A stretch of DNA of 41,285 nucleotides, taken from assembly GCA_020060235.1 (NCBI GenBank), contig JAGVAO010000171.1, positions 1 to 41,285 of the forward strand, given 5' to 3'. Positions 1 to 8,040 of the stretch are shown one piece after another. The position numbers were made by a program, and so were the translations under genes. The notes beneath the pieces were generated by a model. That model worked only from the letters and a program-made list of their open reading frames with translations, searched no databases and was not told the DNA's origin. Every line of letters starts with the position of its first letter. Position 1 is the stretch's first letter. Source of the DNA: Anaerolineales bacterium. Lineage in GTDB: Bacteria; Chloroflexota; Anaerolineae; Anaerolineales; Villigracilaceae.

Positions 1-1
1 A

Positions 2-430
2 CGCGCTGAACTGCGCGAAGTCTACCTGCAACGCGGCTACACGGAAGAGGAAGCCACCCAACTGGTTGAAATTCAAAGCCGCGACCCGAAGCGCTGGGTA
101 GACGCGATGATGGTGGACGAACTGGGAATGTTGAAGGATGACAGCAATCCGCTGGTCAGCGGCGGCGTGACCCTGGTGGCGTTTGTTGTGGCAGGCGCGA
201 TTCCGTTGCTGGTGTACCTGCTTGGGCTGGTCATTGCTATCCCGCAGCAGGCCAATTTTCCGCTGGCAATTGCGCTCTCTGGCCTGGCACTTTTTGGACT
301 GGGTGCGGCCAAAGTGATGGTCACCAAACTCAATCCCTGGCGCAGTGGCCTGGAAATGTTGGTCGTTGGCGGCCTGGCGGCGAGCGTGGCTTATATTGTG
401 GGCGCTTTGCTCAAGGGAATTGGCGGCTAA
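2..430 (+). CDS. VIT1/CCC1-family membrane transporter, 3' part
   Basis: The reading frame is open from the window edge, so the N-terminus is missing. The visible part, about 142 residues, begins with a soluble helical stretch (ELREVYLQRGYTEEEA, then a segment ending WVDAMMVDELG) followed by at least three hydrophobic segments and a C-terminal KGIGG. The family is known for moving Fe2+ or Mn2+ out of the cytoplasm, and a cytosolic metal-binding helical domain before the last membrane helices is typical of it. The internal ATG at 107 is not the start, because the conserved helical domain lies upstream. The gene ends at a shared bidirectional terminator and faces the long minus-strand train, with which it has no evident functional link. 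Family assignment rests on domain layout and sequence flavour; the substrate is inferred. Confidence 0.75.
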   Translation, partial: RAELREVYLQRGYTEEEATQLVEIQSRDPKRWVDAMMVDELGMLKDDSNPLVSGGVTLVAFVVAGAIPLLVYLLGLVIAIPQQANFPLAIALSGLALFGLGAAKVMVTKLNPWRSGLEMLVVGGLAASVAYIVGALLKGIGG

Positions 431-456
431 CGAGAAAGTGGTCGCGAAAAACAAAA

Positions 457-491
457 AAACGGGAGAGCCTGATGGATAGGTTCTCCCGTTT
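457..491. terminator. Bidirectional intrinsic terminator
   Basis: A 13-bp stem (457-469 with 479-491, one G-U pair) has a 9-nt loop and is flanked by A-runs on the left (453-459) and T-rich sequence on the right. It lies between two convergent genes, so it can stop both the VIT-like transcript and the minus-strand train. Confidence 0.8.
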
Positions 492-500
492 CATATTAAA

Positions 501-1202
501 TCAGGCTGTTGGCAGGCTTTCCGGGATGGTTGGTGAGTAATCGATTTTCTTCGAAAATTGGGCGATGGTCATGGTGAGCGTGCCCAGCAGCAGAAGAACA
601 GCCCCGGCAAACGTCAGGGTGAAATTGAATGCATCGGCATAATTGACGCCGCCCCAGGTATGAGTCACGCCCATCGTGTATTGAATGGTCAGGGTGAACA
701 GACCGAGCATGATTGCCGCCGCTCCGCCTGCCATCTGGTTGTCTTTGCCCTTGCCGTGTGCAAAATCAACGCCTTGCCAGATGCCGGGGATACGGAAGAG
801 TAGAAAGATGACCAGTGTAAGGACTGTGGCGTAGACAACCATATCCACCGGCATCGATTTGCCGCGCAACATGCGCGAGGTGGCGATGTGAAGTACACCG
901 ATAACCACCCCCACCAACAGGGTGATGAGCGAGTCGCGGTAGGCTTTTGAATCACCCCGAACGAGTTGGATGACCGCCCGAACTCCGGCAATTCCGACCG
1001 CGACCCCGGCCACCACATAAAAGATGTAGAGCCATTGCATTTGCGCCAACGGCCCCATCGAATCTGCCCAGTCAGGATTGAGTGGGGCGAACGCGGCGCA
1101 GCCCGTTCCCACCCCGCCCAGGATGGTGAAGCCGGCGGTGAGCGCCATCAGGACGATGCCTATGAAGCGTAGAAATTTGGCAAAAAAACTGTTGTGAGAC
1201 AT
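501..1202 (-). CDS. Hypothetical multi-pass membrane protein, last gene of the train
   Basis: This 233-residue protein has about six hydrophobic segments. I chose the ATG at 1202, which gives MSHNSFF, because a strong GGAGGAAA ribosome site lies just before it; an upstream in-frame start at 1250 would overlap that site. Segments seen are TM1 near residues 10-30, a loop with the motif TGCAAFAPLNPDWAD, then paired helices with short charged loops, one containing the polar stretch FAHGKGKDNQ. The loop THTWGGVNYADAF is rich in aromatic and polar residues. I recognise no family. It is the final gene before the shared terminator and sits 22 bp after its neighbour, so it is probably co-transcribed with the heme farnesyltransferase and oxidase-like genes. 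It could be an accessory subunit of that complex, but this is only context. Confidence 0.7.
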   Translation of the reverse strand: MSHNSFFAKFLRFIGIVLMALTAGFTILGGVGTGCAAFAPLNPDWADSMGPLAQMQWLYIFYVVAGVAVGIAGVRAVIQLVRGDSKAYRDSLITLLVGVVIGVLHIATSRMLRGKSMPVDMVVYATVLTLVIFLLFRIPGIWQGVDFAHGKGKDNQMAGGAAAIMLGLFTLTIQYTMGVTHTWGGVNYADAFNFTLTFAGAVLLLLGTLTMTIAQFSKKIDYSPTIPESLPTA

Positions 1203-1224
1203 GGTGTTTCCTCCAGAAGAAACA

Positions 1225-1830
1225 TTATCCGAATAAGAATCCGGCCACAAAAGCGGTTGTCATGAACAGCAACAGCCCGGGCAGGATTTTGAAAATCGTC
1301 TCGCGTGACAAGATGGGTTTGCCCGCTTTTAGGAAAGAGAGCAATAAACCACCCAGGCCAATCAGCGCGCCGCCCAGCCCGACCAGAGCAAAGCCGGGAC
1401 GTGTCGTCCCGTTGGTGGTCAGGATGAGGGGAAGTAGGAAAATCGTCAGGCCGGCAACTCCATGCACAAAAGCCAGAGTGAAAACGGGCAATTTGCCGGG
1501 GGTGGGGATTAAACGGGTCAGGGTCACAGCCAGGAATCCGCCAAGGGTGAATATCAGGTATAGGGTGCGGTAGGCTTCGAGATACTGCCAGGCCAGGCCA
1601 AGCGCCAGGCTGAGTGGAATCAAGGTCGAGACGATGACCACGGTCGGGCTATCCAAAATCTCGAAACCCAGAATGATGAGCAGTAACCCGGCCACCAGCA
1701 GGACGCCAAACCCGAGGGTATAGGCAATTACCGGTAGGGTGTCAAGATGGTCAATGCCAATAGCCACCTGCCATGCGGCCAGCAACCCGGTCAGGAGCAA
1801 CAGAATTCGGTCAGAAATGGTCATTTTCAT
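1225..1830 (-). CDS. Hypothetical membrane protein (about 6 helices)
   Basis: The product has 201 residues and is almost entirely hydrophobic, with about six helices, starting MKMTISDRILLLLTGLL and ending in a helix at AGFLFG. The ATG at 1830 begins one base after the stop codon of the CtaB-like gene, so the two are likely translationally coupled. Polar residues are sparse: HLD near residue 28 and a histidine in the helix AFVHGVAGL. No catalytic motif is visible and I recognise no family. Position directly behind a heme farnesyltransferase and within a train holding an oxidase-like protein suggests a role in assembly or anchoring of the same membrane complex, but the sequence itself does not show it. 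Confidence 0.7.
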   Translation of the reverse strand: MKMTISDRILLLLTGLLAAWQVAIGIDHLDTLPVIAYTLGFGVLLVAGLLLIILGFEILDSPTVVIVSTLIPLSLALGLAWQYLEAYRTLYLIFTLGGFLAVTLTRLIPTPGKLPVFTLAFVHGVAGLTIFLLPLILTTNGTTRPGFALVGLGGALIGLGGLLLSFLKAGKPILSRETIFKILPGLLLFMTTAFVAGFLFG

Positions 1831-1831
1831 G

Positions 1832-2701
1832 TCAGACCATCAGGAGCAGCATGGCTGCCAGCATGTATAGCGAAGCATATTTGAACAGGCCGAAATTCAC
1901 CCGTTCTGTTGGTTGAAATACGCTCGCCAGGGCGAGTGCAAGCAATCCGCTCGAAAGTACGAACAGGACGCGTAGATAGCCGATTTCCATTCCAATTCCC
2001 CAGGCAGCCCAGCCCATTGCCAGGGCGGCAAAGATACTTGAAATGGCGATGGTGGCGCGAGTGACGGCAAAACCATAGGTGGAGGGGAAGGTCGGCACTC
2101 CGGCGGCTTTGTAGTCGTTGAAATAGCGCATCGAGAAGGTCAGGATGTGAGTCGGAATCCAAAACAGGATTCCAAGAGCGAGCAGGGCGCCTATCCAGTC
2201 GAGGCTGCCCAGGCCGAGGGCACGGCCAGCCAGGATGGGCATTCCGCCGGAAATACCGCCCCAGATAATGCCCCAGCAGGTGCGACGCTTGAGCCACATC
2301 GAGTAGATGACCACGTCGAAGAACAATCCGGCAAAGATAATCAGACCGTAGAGCGCGTCCATCGCGACTGCCAATGCCACGCCCAGTGTAGCAAGCGCCA
2401 GACCAACCCGCAGGGCTTCGGTTGGGTCGATTGCGCCGGAGGCCAGCGGACGTTTTTGGGTGCGGCACATTTTGGCATCGATGTCACGATCCCACCACAT
2501 ATTGAGGATAGTGCTGCCGCTGATGGCCGCCATCAGGCTGACAAAAAGCCCGACCATCGTCCCCAGGTTGAAAACAGGACAGCGCGCGCTCATGTAACCG
2601 GCCAGGCCTGTCGCAACCAGCAAGCCAGTTTGCAGGGACTTAATCAATGGCCAATACGAGCGGATTTTGGATTTGAGAATTTCGATTTTAGATTGGCTCA
2701 T
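1832..2701 (-). CDS. ctaB: UbiA-family heme O synthase-like prenyltransferase (CtaB/CyoE type)
   Basis: The enzyme family attaches a farnesyl group to protoheme IX, giving heme O, in the cytoplasmic membrane. The 289-residue length is normal. The first Asp-rich motif reads NMWWDRDIDAKM, followed by the CtaB-typical RTQKRPLASG. A second conserved block reads YSMWLKRRTCWG...GGISGGMPILAG, and the helix WIPTHILTFSMRYFNDYK contains the second Asp motif with FP-STYG after it. These features separate it from other UbiA enzymes. The start ATG at 2701 follows AAGGAG. It lies between the SUMF1 lipoprotein and a hypothetical membrane protein in the train. A dedicated heme-modifying enzyme here supports the idea that the oxidase-like gene at 3669-5204 makes a heme-bearing protein. 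The WIPTH variant differs from the usual bacterial WQxPHF. Confidence 0.88.
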   Translation of the reverse strand: MSQSKIEILKSKIRSYWPLIKSLQTGLLVATGLAGYMSARCPVFNLGTMVGLFVSLMAAISGSTILNMWWDRDIDAKMCRTQKRPLASGAIDPTEALRVGLALATLGVALAVAMDALYGLIIFAGLFFDVVIYSMWLKRRTCWGIIWGGISGGMPILAGRALGLGSLDWIGALLALGILFWIPTHILTFSMRYFNDYKAAGVPTFPSTYGFAVTRATIAISSIFAALAMGWAAWGIGMEIGYLRVLFVLSSGLLALALASVFQPTERVNFGLFKYASLYMLAAMLLLMV

Positions 2702-2721
2702 TTCAAAACTCCTTCGAACTG

Positions 2722-3672
2722 CTAACGCGCACAGCGAAATCCAACTTGCGGGCTGTAATGTTGCGGCCCGGCGCTGTTGAATTTCCAGACGCGCAAATCC
2801 ACTTCATATGAGTAAAAACTGCCGCCGCGCATGTGGCGGTAATGCTGTTTGGGATAGTCGTCCCCGGTCCACTGCCAGACGTTGCCGGCCATGTCGTACA
2901 GGCCATAAGGTGAGGCCGAGTCGAGGGTTTCGTAGTTCTCGTATGCCCGTCCATTGAAAAAACCAACCGGGGTGGTATTGCCCAGTTTGCCAAACATTTT
3001 CTCGAACAAGTCGAAGGATGAGTAAAAATTGGCGTTGTTACGCTCGATGTGCTTGCCCCATGGGAAGGGCAGGCCGTAGCCATCGGCCAGTTCGGTGCCG
3101 CGCGCGGCTTTTTCCCATTCGATTTCGGTTGGCAATCGCCAATCGTAAAACTGACAGTAGGCGTTCGCGCCAAACCAGGTCACCATCGTCACCGGGTGAT
3201 TGCTGTATTCGTGGATGGCCTGGAAGGTTTGGCCCTCGAAGATAATGCGCGCGCCTTCGGCCTCGGTCGGGAAGAAGAGTTTGTCGCCCGGCTTTATCTG
3301 CTCTTCGTGCTTGTAGCCGTCATACGGCTCACCGGGATAAAACCCATGCGCGCCAACCTCGACCCAAACCTGCTCGCCGGTTTCCACTTCCACCTCGCCA
3401 ACGCGGATATCGCCCGCCGCCAGGGCTTCGTTCAGGAAACGCGCGTACTGCTCATTGGTAACTGTTGTGACCATGATTTCGTAGTCGTAGTCTACTTCGG
3501 TCATGTGGTCATGCTGACCGTAGGGAAAGGCCCCCGCCGGGACTTTTGCCCAAGATTCAGGGTCAACACCGGTATCCACATAAGGCGGTGTAATTGCGCC
3601 CACATTCGGCGCTTCTGCACAGGCTGTCAGCAAGATGGTTAAAAGTGCCAGCAAGATAAGTGTGCGTTTCAT
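2722..3672 (-). CDS. SUMF1/FGE-sulfatase-domain lipoprotein without FGE active-site cysteines
   Basis: The 316-residue protein starts with a lipoprotein signal (MKRTLILLALLTILLTAC, modified Cys at residue 18). The rest is a formylglycine-generating-enzyme fold: WAKVPAGAFPYGQ, TTVTNEQYARFLN, HPVTMVTWFGANAYCQFYDWRLPTEIEWEKAARG, YGLYDMAGNVWQWTGDDY, the MRGGSF block and the closing GFRCAR. Genuine FGE has a cysteine pair in the segment between RGGSF and GFRCA; here that segment (YSYEVDLRVWKFNSAGPQHYSP) holds none, so it is probably a structural or ligand-binding relative and not an oxidase of cysteines. The start overlaps the oxidase-like gene stop (ATGA) after GAGGAGG, showing tight coupling. 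Extracytoplasmic lipid anchoring beside that membrane protein suggests an external subunit; this is inference. Confidence 0.85.
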   Translation of the reverse strand: MKRTLILLALLTILLTACAEAPNVGAITPPYVDTGVDPESWAKVPAGAFPYGQHDHMTEVDYDYEIMVTTVTNEQYARFLNEALAAGDIRVGEVEVETGEQVWVEVGAHGFYPGEPYDGYKHEEQIKPGDKLFFPTEAEGARIIFEGQTFQAIHEYSNHPVTMVTWFGANAYCQFYDWRLPTEIEWEKAARGTELADGYGLPFPWGKHIERNNANFYSSFDLFEKMFGKLGNTTPVGFFNGRAYENYETLDSASPYGLYDMAGNVWQWTGDDYPKQHYRHMRGGSFYSYEVDLRVWKFNSAGPQHYSPQVGFRCAR

Positions 3673-5204
3673 TTGGACACCTCCTCGATGGTTTTTTGCA
3701 GTTCCTCCATTTTTTGTTTCTGCTCCCGTAATTCATCCTCGGCGGCTTTCTTGATTTCGGCTCTATGTTCTGTTTGCCAGTTGCCTTTTGCCTTCAGAAG
3801 GTCAATTAACCGCCAGACCATGAATATCGCCAGCACGAACAGCACGGTTGCCAGGCCGATGTCTGTCAGCAGCATGGTCCAGTTGACGATATTCTGCTGC
3901 TCTATTTCGCTTACAAAGAGACGTTTCATCGAAAAAACTGTTACCGACCCAAAGGCCAGGTTCGACATGATGATAACCAGCCATCCAAACCACTGGCGCG
4001 CCTTGCCCTTCAACCCGGAACGGTCGGCAAAGTAGAACAGGATGATGGTGGCAATCAGGCTGGCGAGGATGTGCCAATGCCCGGTCAGGGTGATGCGCTC
4101 TTCGCGGTGCGGCCAGACGCGGAAAATCTCGGTCAGCTTAACGGCCATAAAGATGCCCACGCCGCTGACGGTGAAATTCATGAAGACCATCTGCCAGCCG
4201 GGGCCAAACTTGAGCGGGTCACGTAACAGGGCTTGGATTTTCTGCCAGAAAGTGGGTTTTTCGATTCCGACAGTGCCTTCCTTGATAAGCATATCCCAGG
4301 AGTAGATGACAAACAGGAGCGCGGCCAGCATGACACCCACCGAGCCGACATAAATGGTCGTATGCGCCCACTCAACCCAGACGACTGAAAGCGCGCCAAA
4401 CGTGATGACGATTGTGCCGACGATCATCAACGGCATGGCGATTTTGTGCAAGATTCCCTTGAATTTGAGCCAGCGTCCAACAACCAGCGTGATGGCAACC
4501 GCCACCAGGGTCAGCATGATGTGCAGGTGGCCAATAATGGCCTTTTCAAGGTAGGTTTTGAACGGGTTGCGAATCAGGTCTTCAGCCAGGAAGGTTTCGT
4601 GTCCGTTGCCCCAGTAGGAGCCGGTAACCGCCCCAAAGGAGGCCGAGAGCAGGGTTGCAACGGCCATCACGAAAAAGGCGGCGCGTTCCAGATCCACACC
4701 GCCTTTGGTGTGAGCATAGGGCGAATCACCGGGAAGCAGATACTCTTTTTTCCAGGGCCAGAGCGCCGCAGAGAGCAAAATCCCTGCAAAAAAGACCAGC
4801 GATTGCCCCAGCAGGAACAAGCCGTGAAAAATGAAGTTTTGTCCCCAGTAGGCAAAAGCCATGCCAAAGATGACTGCTGTCAGGTAGCCAGCGGTGATGG
4901 TGGCATTAATGATGGTTTGCTCGTGGCGCTTCATCGGGATGATTTCGGTAATGATATACACCTCGACGGCAACAATGGTCATGGCGATGGTATGGTAGAG
5001 CATGATGATGCGGCCTTCACGCTCGGCCTGCACCAACTGCATGCCAAACAACCGCACGACAACATCCCGAATTCCCCATTCCACCATTGGGCCGGAAAGC
5101 ATGCCCCACAGCGCGGTCATGACCGAGACCACTGCAATGGCGACCAGGGTCAATCCGCGTGTGGAGCGGAATAGATAGTCGAAACGTTCTCTGATGAATT
5201 GCAT
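3669..5204 (-). CDS. Heme-copper-oxidase-like multi-histidine membrane protein (divergent)
   Basis: This 511-residue protein has about 12 hydrophobic helices and a charged coiled-coil C-terminus (about residues 470-511, rich in E, K and Q). Histidines lie inside or at ends of helices in patterns reminiscent of heme-copper oxidase/NorB subunit I: YHT at H71, FHG at H127, GHLH at H226/H228, EWAH at H281 and GHWH at H376/H378. The canonical HPEVY and HH copper motifs are absent, so electron-acceptor chemistry cannot be assigned. Start ATG 5204 follows AAGGAG. Neighbours are a CtaB-like enzyme, a polyferredoxin of the NapH/NosR kind and a coupled SUMF1 lipoprotein, all consistent with a respiratory membrane complex. 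Alternatives are a b-type cytochrome or a transporter. Similarity to subunit I is a judgement from His spacing and topology and needs a profile search. Confidence 0.6.
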   Translation of the reverse strand: MQFIRERFDYLFRSTRGLTLVAIAVVSVMTALWGMLSGPMVEWGIRDVVVRLFGMQLVQAEREGRIIMLYHTIAMTIVAVEVYIITEIIPMKRHEQTIINATITAGYLTAVIFGMAFAYWGQNFIFHGLFLLGQSLVFFAGILLSAALWPWKKEYLLPGDSPYAHTKGGVDLERAAFFVMAVATLLSASFGAVTGSYWGNGHETFLAEDLIRNPFKTYLEKAIIGHLHIMLTLVAVAITLVVGRWLKFKGILHKIAMPLMIVGTIVITFGALSVVWVEWAHTTIYVGSVGVMLAALLFVIYSWDMLIKEGTVGIEKPTFWQKIQALLRDPLKFGPGWQMVFMNFTVSGVGIFMAVKLTEIFRVWPHREERITLTGHWHILASLIATIILFYFADRSGLKGKARQWFGWLVIIMSNLAFGSVTVFSMKRLFVSEIEQQNIVNWTMLLTDIGLATVLFVLAIFMVWRLIDLLKAKGNWQTEHRAEIKKAAEDELREQKQKMEELQKTIEEVSK

Positions 5205-5249
5205 GGGCGAAGCTCCTTATCAAAAAGGTGAAAATCTTCTGGTTATGTG

Positions 5250-6056
5250 TTAACTTGTCATCCACTTGCGGGTCGAGGGAAGCAGCAGGTAAATAAACAA
5301 ACCTGTGCTTATCAACGGGGCAGGCAGGAACATTGAAAAACGCCCAACTTCAGTGACATTATGAATTCCCAGTGGATAACCGCCAATCATCGACATGGAA
5401 GCTGCAAACAGTCCAACCGGGATGGTCCAGGATGCTCGCTTAAAGGCGGCAAAAATAAAGACTGCCCAGGCCGCCGCCCCCCACCAGTTGACTTGTTGCA
5501 GAATTACATAAGCGCCATTCCAAAAAGTATTAGGGCTTTGCGCAAAGACTTCCGGCATTTGAAAAGTGGTCTGGAATTTGGAAATCGGAGCCACCCCGTC
5601 AATGAATGTCAGGACATAAGCCAGCCCGGCGACGAAAGTTAGTGTGATGATTTTCTTCTCGACACCGCCGACAAAAAGCATCCCGAACCAGACAACAGCG
5701 CCGAGCAGGAAAACCCAAAGTGTCGGGGTCGGCAGGCCGCTATCGGCGGCAGGAATCATCGGGAAAAATCCGGCCAGAAGCAGGATCGTACCTGCCACTG
5801 CGCCCCAGAACCAGGCCCAATTCTGCTTGTTCAGGAAACCCCACAGTACAGGTACGCACAGCGCCCCGGCTGCTGTTCCCATCCAGCCGAGAACGGCGTA
5901 GACAATGCGTACTGTATTGCTCTCTTCCCACTCGCCAGCCGCGAAATGGGTATGAATAACCGTGTTATAGGTCTGGGCCAGGAAATACAGGCATAGTAAA
6001 CCTGCAAGAATGCCGAGTACTGCCAGAGTAGCCCCAAGAGTGGTGTTGTTTTTCAT
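5250..6056 (-). CDS. Hypothetical multi-pass membrane protein, paralogue family member 3
   Basis: The 268-residue protein has seven or eight hydrophobic helices. The ATG at 6056 follows GAAAGGAGTT. It shows the same order of landmarks as the proteins at 7155-8006 and 9693-10559: a first helix and extracellular loop, a helix pair around a W-rich turn, a PMIPAADSGLP-like loop after a helix, a helix with VEKKIITLTFVAGL, and a long loop before the last three helices. Identity by eye is low, so paralogy is weaker than for the other two. No cofactor motif is evident beyond scattered histidines (IHTHF near residue 33, GIHN near residue 232). It lies between the polyferredoxin and the oxidase-like gene, suggesting it is a membrane subunit of the same machinery. 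I do not recognise a named family. Confidence 0.7.
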   Translation of the reverse strand: MKNNTTLGATLAVLGILAGLLCLYFLAQTYNTVIHTHFAAGEWEESNTVRIVYAVLGWMGTAAGALCVPVLWGFLNKQNWAWFWGAVAGTILLLAGFFPMIPAADSGLPTPTLWVFLLGAVVWFGMLFVGGVEKKIITLTFVAGLAYVLTFIDGVAPISKFQTTFQMPEVFAQSPNTFWNGAYVILQQVNWWGAAAWAVFIFAAFKRASWTIPVGLFAASMSMIGGYPLGIHNVTEVGRFSMFLPAPLISTGLFIYLLLPSTRKWMTS

Positions 6057-6074
6057 TTTGAACTCCTTTCTAAT

Positions 6075-6911
6075 TTATAGAACTCTTAATTCAAGCGATT
6101 CGTCCCGTGCGCAGGTTTCAAGGCATTCCAAACAGCGAATGCACTCCGCATCGCGCAGGTTTTCGGGCACAGATTGAATGCCCATCGAGCATTCGACATC
6201 ACAGCGTCCGCAGTTGTTACAGTGGCTGGTGTTGTTCACAATCCGTACTGGCGAAATCTTGTTGAAAATTGCCAGTGTTGCTCCCAGCGGACAAAGGTAC
6301 TTGCACCAGGAGCGCTCCACCAGGAAGGATGTGACCAGGAAAACCCCAAGCACGCTCCATAACAGGCCAGTTTCCAGTCTGAAACTGAACACCGCTCGCA
6401 CGGGGCAAATATCGTGCAAAGGCGGGTAAACCGCAAAGGCGGACGCGGCCAGAACCAGGCTTAGAATGAGATACTTTGCCCATCGTAAAGGGCGGTCAGC
6501 CCAAAGGGGGATGGCGATGGGCAAACGCCCCGCAGCCGGTTTGCCTCGAATATGGCGTTTTTCTCCGCCCAGGCGGCGCGCCAGTTTCGCCAGCCCCTCC
6601 TGCACCGCCCCCAGTGGACACATCCACCCGCAGAAGGCACGGCCCGCTACGATGGAAACGCCCAGCACGCCGCTCATCACAGCAAAATTAAGCAGGTTGG
6701 TGGTCTTAAGCGTCTGCCCACGCGCCAGGTAGACCCAGAGCGTCTCAATGGCACCAAATGGACAAAAGGCGTCAAAGGAACCACCGCTACCTGCCTCGCC
6801 TGGAAGCAGGTGGCGAATACCGATAAGAAAGGTTCCAATGACAGAAAACCATAGCATCCCATGGCGGATTCCTGTTAATTTTTTTAAGCCCTGGCGGTCC
6901 ATGCTGCTCAT
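6075..6911 (-). CDS. NapH/NosR/CcoG-type 4Fe-4S membrane polyferredoxin
   Basis: The 278-residue protein combines about five membrane helices with cysteine motifs. Two CxxxCP sites, AFCGWMCPLG and WCKYLCPLG, sit at helix ends as in NapH and NosR, and a further FCPFGAIETLW is near the N-terminus. The C-terminus holds two ferredoxin clusters, CNNCGRCDVECSMGI and CIRCLECLETC. This family passes electrons from the quinol pool or cytoplasm toward periplasmic or membrane reductases. I chose the ATG at 6911 because it overlaps the stop of the upstream 58-residue gene (ATGA); a TTG at 6929 is the alternative. The DICPVRAVFSF segment after helix 3 offers one more cysteine. It is the clearest electron-transfer component of the train. 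Partner protein and direction of flow are not shown by the sequence. Confidence 0.88.
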   Translation of the reverse strand: MSSMDRQGLKKLTGIRHGMLWFSVIGTFLIGIRHLLPGEAGSGGSFDAFCPFGAIETLWVYLARGQTLKTTNLLNFAVMSGVLGVSIVAGRAFCGWMCPLGAVQEGLAKLARRLGGEKRHIRGKPAAGRLPIAIPLWADRPLRWAKYLILSLVLAASAFAVYPPLHDICPVRAVFSFRLETGLLWSVLGVFLVTSFLVERSWCKYLCPLGATLAIFNKISPVRIVNNTSHCNNCGRCDVECSMGIQSVPENLRDAECIRCLECLETCARDESLELRVL

Positions 6912-7084
6912 AAACTTTTTGCTCTCCAAATCACATTGACTAATTCCAGATTTGAAGGAACCAACTCCAGCGCTTCTTTGGTCGAGCCATGTTCAGGTCG
7001 GAAACCGAGCGCCAGCGCAACCAACATGCCAATGGCAAATGCAGCGATGATGATGACAGGATAGTAATACGGGTCAATTTTCAT
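6908..7084 (-). CDS. Small single-pass membrane protein (58 residues)
   Basis: Starting at the ATG at 7084, the product reads MKIDPYYYPVIIIAAFAIG and continues as a single helix, then a soluble tail ending VIWRAKSL. Longer upstream starts would run through the intercistronic hairpin at 7100-7137 and are unlikely. The stop overlaps the polyferredoxin start by four bases, so the two are translationally coupled, as expected for a small subunit or assembly peptide of an iron-sulfur membrane protein. I know no family for it. Its size and coupling are the main evidence that it is real. Confidence 0.6.
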   Translation of the reverse strand: MKIDPYYYPVIIIAAFAIGMLVALALGFRPEHGSTKEALELVPSNLELVNVIWRAKSL

Positions 7085-7099
7085 GAAATTCAGGCTTGG

Positions 7100-7137
7100 G
7101 CAGGCGCAGCATACCAATCCTGGCATACTGCGCCTGC
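7100..7137 (-). promoter_or_regulatory. Intercistronic hairpin
   Basis: Perfect 10-bp inverted arms (7100-7109 and 7128-7137) can form a GC-rich hairpin in the mRNA between the 283-residue membrane protein and the small membrane protein. No U-run follows on the minus strand, so it fits RNA processing or stabilisation better than termination. Confidence 0.6.
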
Positions 7138-7154
7138 AAGCAAGGAGAATGCGC

Positions 7155-8006
7155 TTATTCCGGCTCTTTACCCAAATCAACGAGTTTGAACTTTGGGAAA
7201 AAGAGTGCAAACATCAAGCCGCCTGAAAGCAGGGAGCCGTATAGATAATCCAGAGAGTCAGACTGGGCGATAAATGTACGGATGAACTGGGTTGGAACAT
7301 CAATTGCAAAGATGGATGCGGCGGCAATCAGTGCCAGCCACCAGCCAATCCGCGCACCCGCCGCCAGTTTGTAGATGGCAATGAACAGCAGGATGACACA
7401 AATCCACTGCACCGGCGCAGACCAGGCCAGTACCCACCAATCGAAACCGGCGTACAGTGGTTTTTCCGGGCGGGTGAGCAGCATACGCAGGTTGCCGGTG
7501 CCAATAGTGAAAGCATGGGTGGTCAACATCCCCGCGAAGGTTAGGGCAACGAAATGTGCCCATTTCTGCATTTTGTCCACGTTGCGTAGGAAAATGATGC
7601 TCCAGAAAAAGGTTAGTCCGACCATTGAGATTGCCATTGGGATTGGAAAACCATCCACAAACGAGACATACGGCAGGAACATGAACATGCCGCCAGCGGA
7701 AGGAAATGCGGCAGCCAGCAGGCTGGCCGGGTATGCCCATTCGCGGCCTTCATAGATGGGTTTCGCGAACAACAACAGCATCACGCCGCCAATAAAAATC
7801 AGGGCGCGGTAGAAGGGATAGGCAAACGAAAATATCAGGATGCCGCTGGCGTAAGCCGGCTTCTCTGCTGAAACAACCAGCAGCGCGCTGATGACCCGTT
7901 CCAGCGAGGTTTGAATCAGCAGCGGGGCCACGATGGTCATGAACAGACCGACGACGACAGCCAGGATTGCCAAGATAAGCCGATTGGTTTGAGATGTGTT
8001 TTTCAT
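7155..8006 (-). CDS. Hypothetical 7-8 helix membrane protein, paralogue of the 9693-10559 protein
   Basis: The ATG at 8006 (MKNTSQTN) follows AAAGGAGAAGG, giving 283 residues; a longer start at 8042 would bury that ribosome site. The protein has seven or eight helices. It aligns by eye with the product of 9693-10559 along most of its length: both have a loop ending in a Px-Y-x-G-R/E-W motif, a GGM/Y-FM/MI-helix, a central FTIGTGNLRML versus FANGHAAFRIL block, LTRPEKPLY versus FGHPARPLF, and near the end FIRTFIAQSDSLDYLYG versus HYVRHATNDYLYG. Such conserved polar blocks in membrane helices suggest a shared ligand or partner site. It lies between two mRNA hairpins, which may set its level apart from its neighbours. 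The family is unknown to me. Confidence 0.72.
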   Translation of the reverse strand: MKNTSQTNRLILAILAVVVGLFMTIVAPLLIQTSLERVISALLVVSAEKPAYASGILIFSFAYPFYRALIFIGGVMLLLFAKPIYEGREWAYPASLLAAAFPSAGGMFMFLPYVSFVDGFPIPMAISMVGLTFFWSIIFLRNVDKMQKWAHFVALTFAGMLTTHAFTIGTGNLRMLLTRPEKPLYAGFDWWVLAWSAPVQWICVILLFIAIYKLAAGARIGWWLALIAAASIFAIDVPTQFIRTFIAQSDSLDYLYGSLLSGGLMFALFFPKFKLVDLGKEPE

Positions 8007-8040
8007 AACCTTCTCCTTTGTGGGTCTGTTATCCTGCTGC

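Noticed and set aside
3049-3642. Long plus-strand frame across the SUMF1 gene
   Set aside because: It lies in the complement of a gene with clear family motifs and has no ribosome site; shadow frame.
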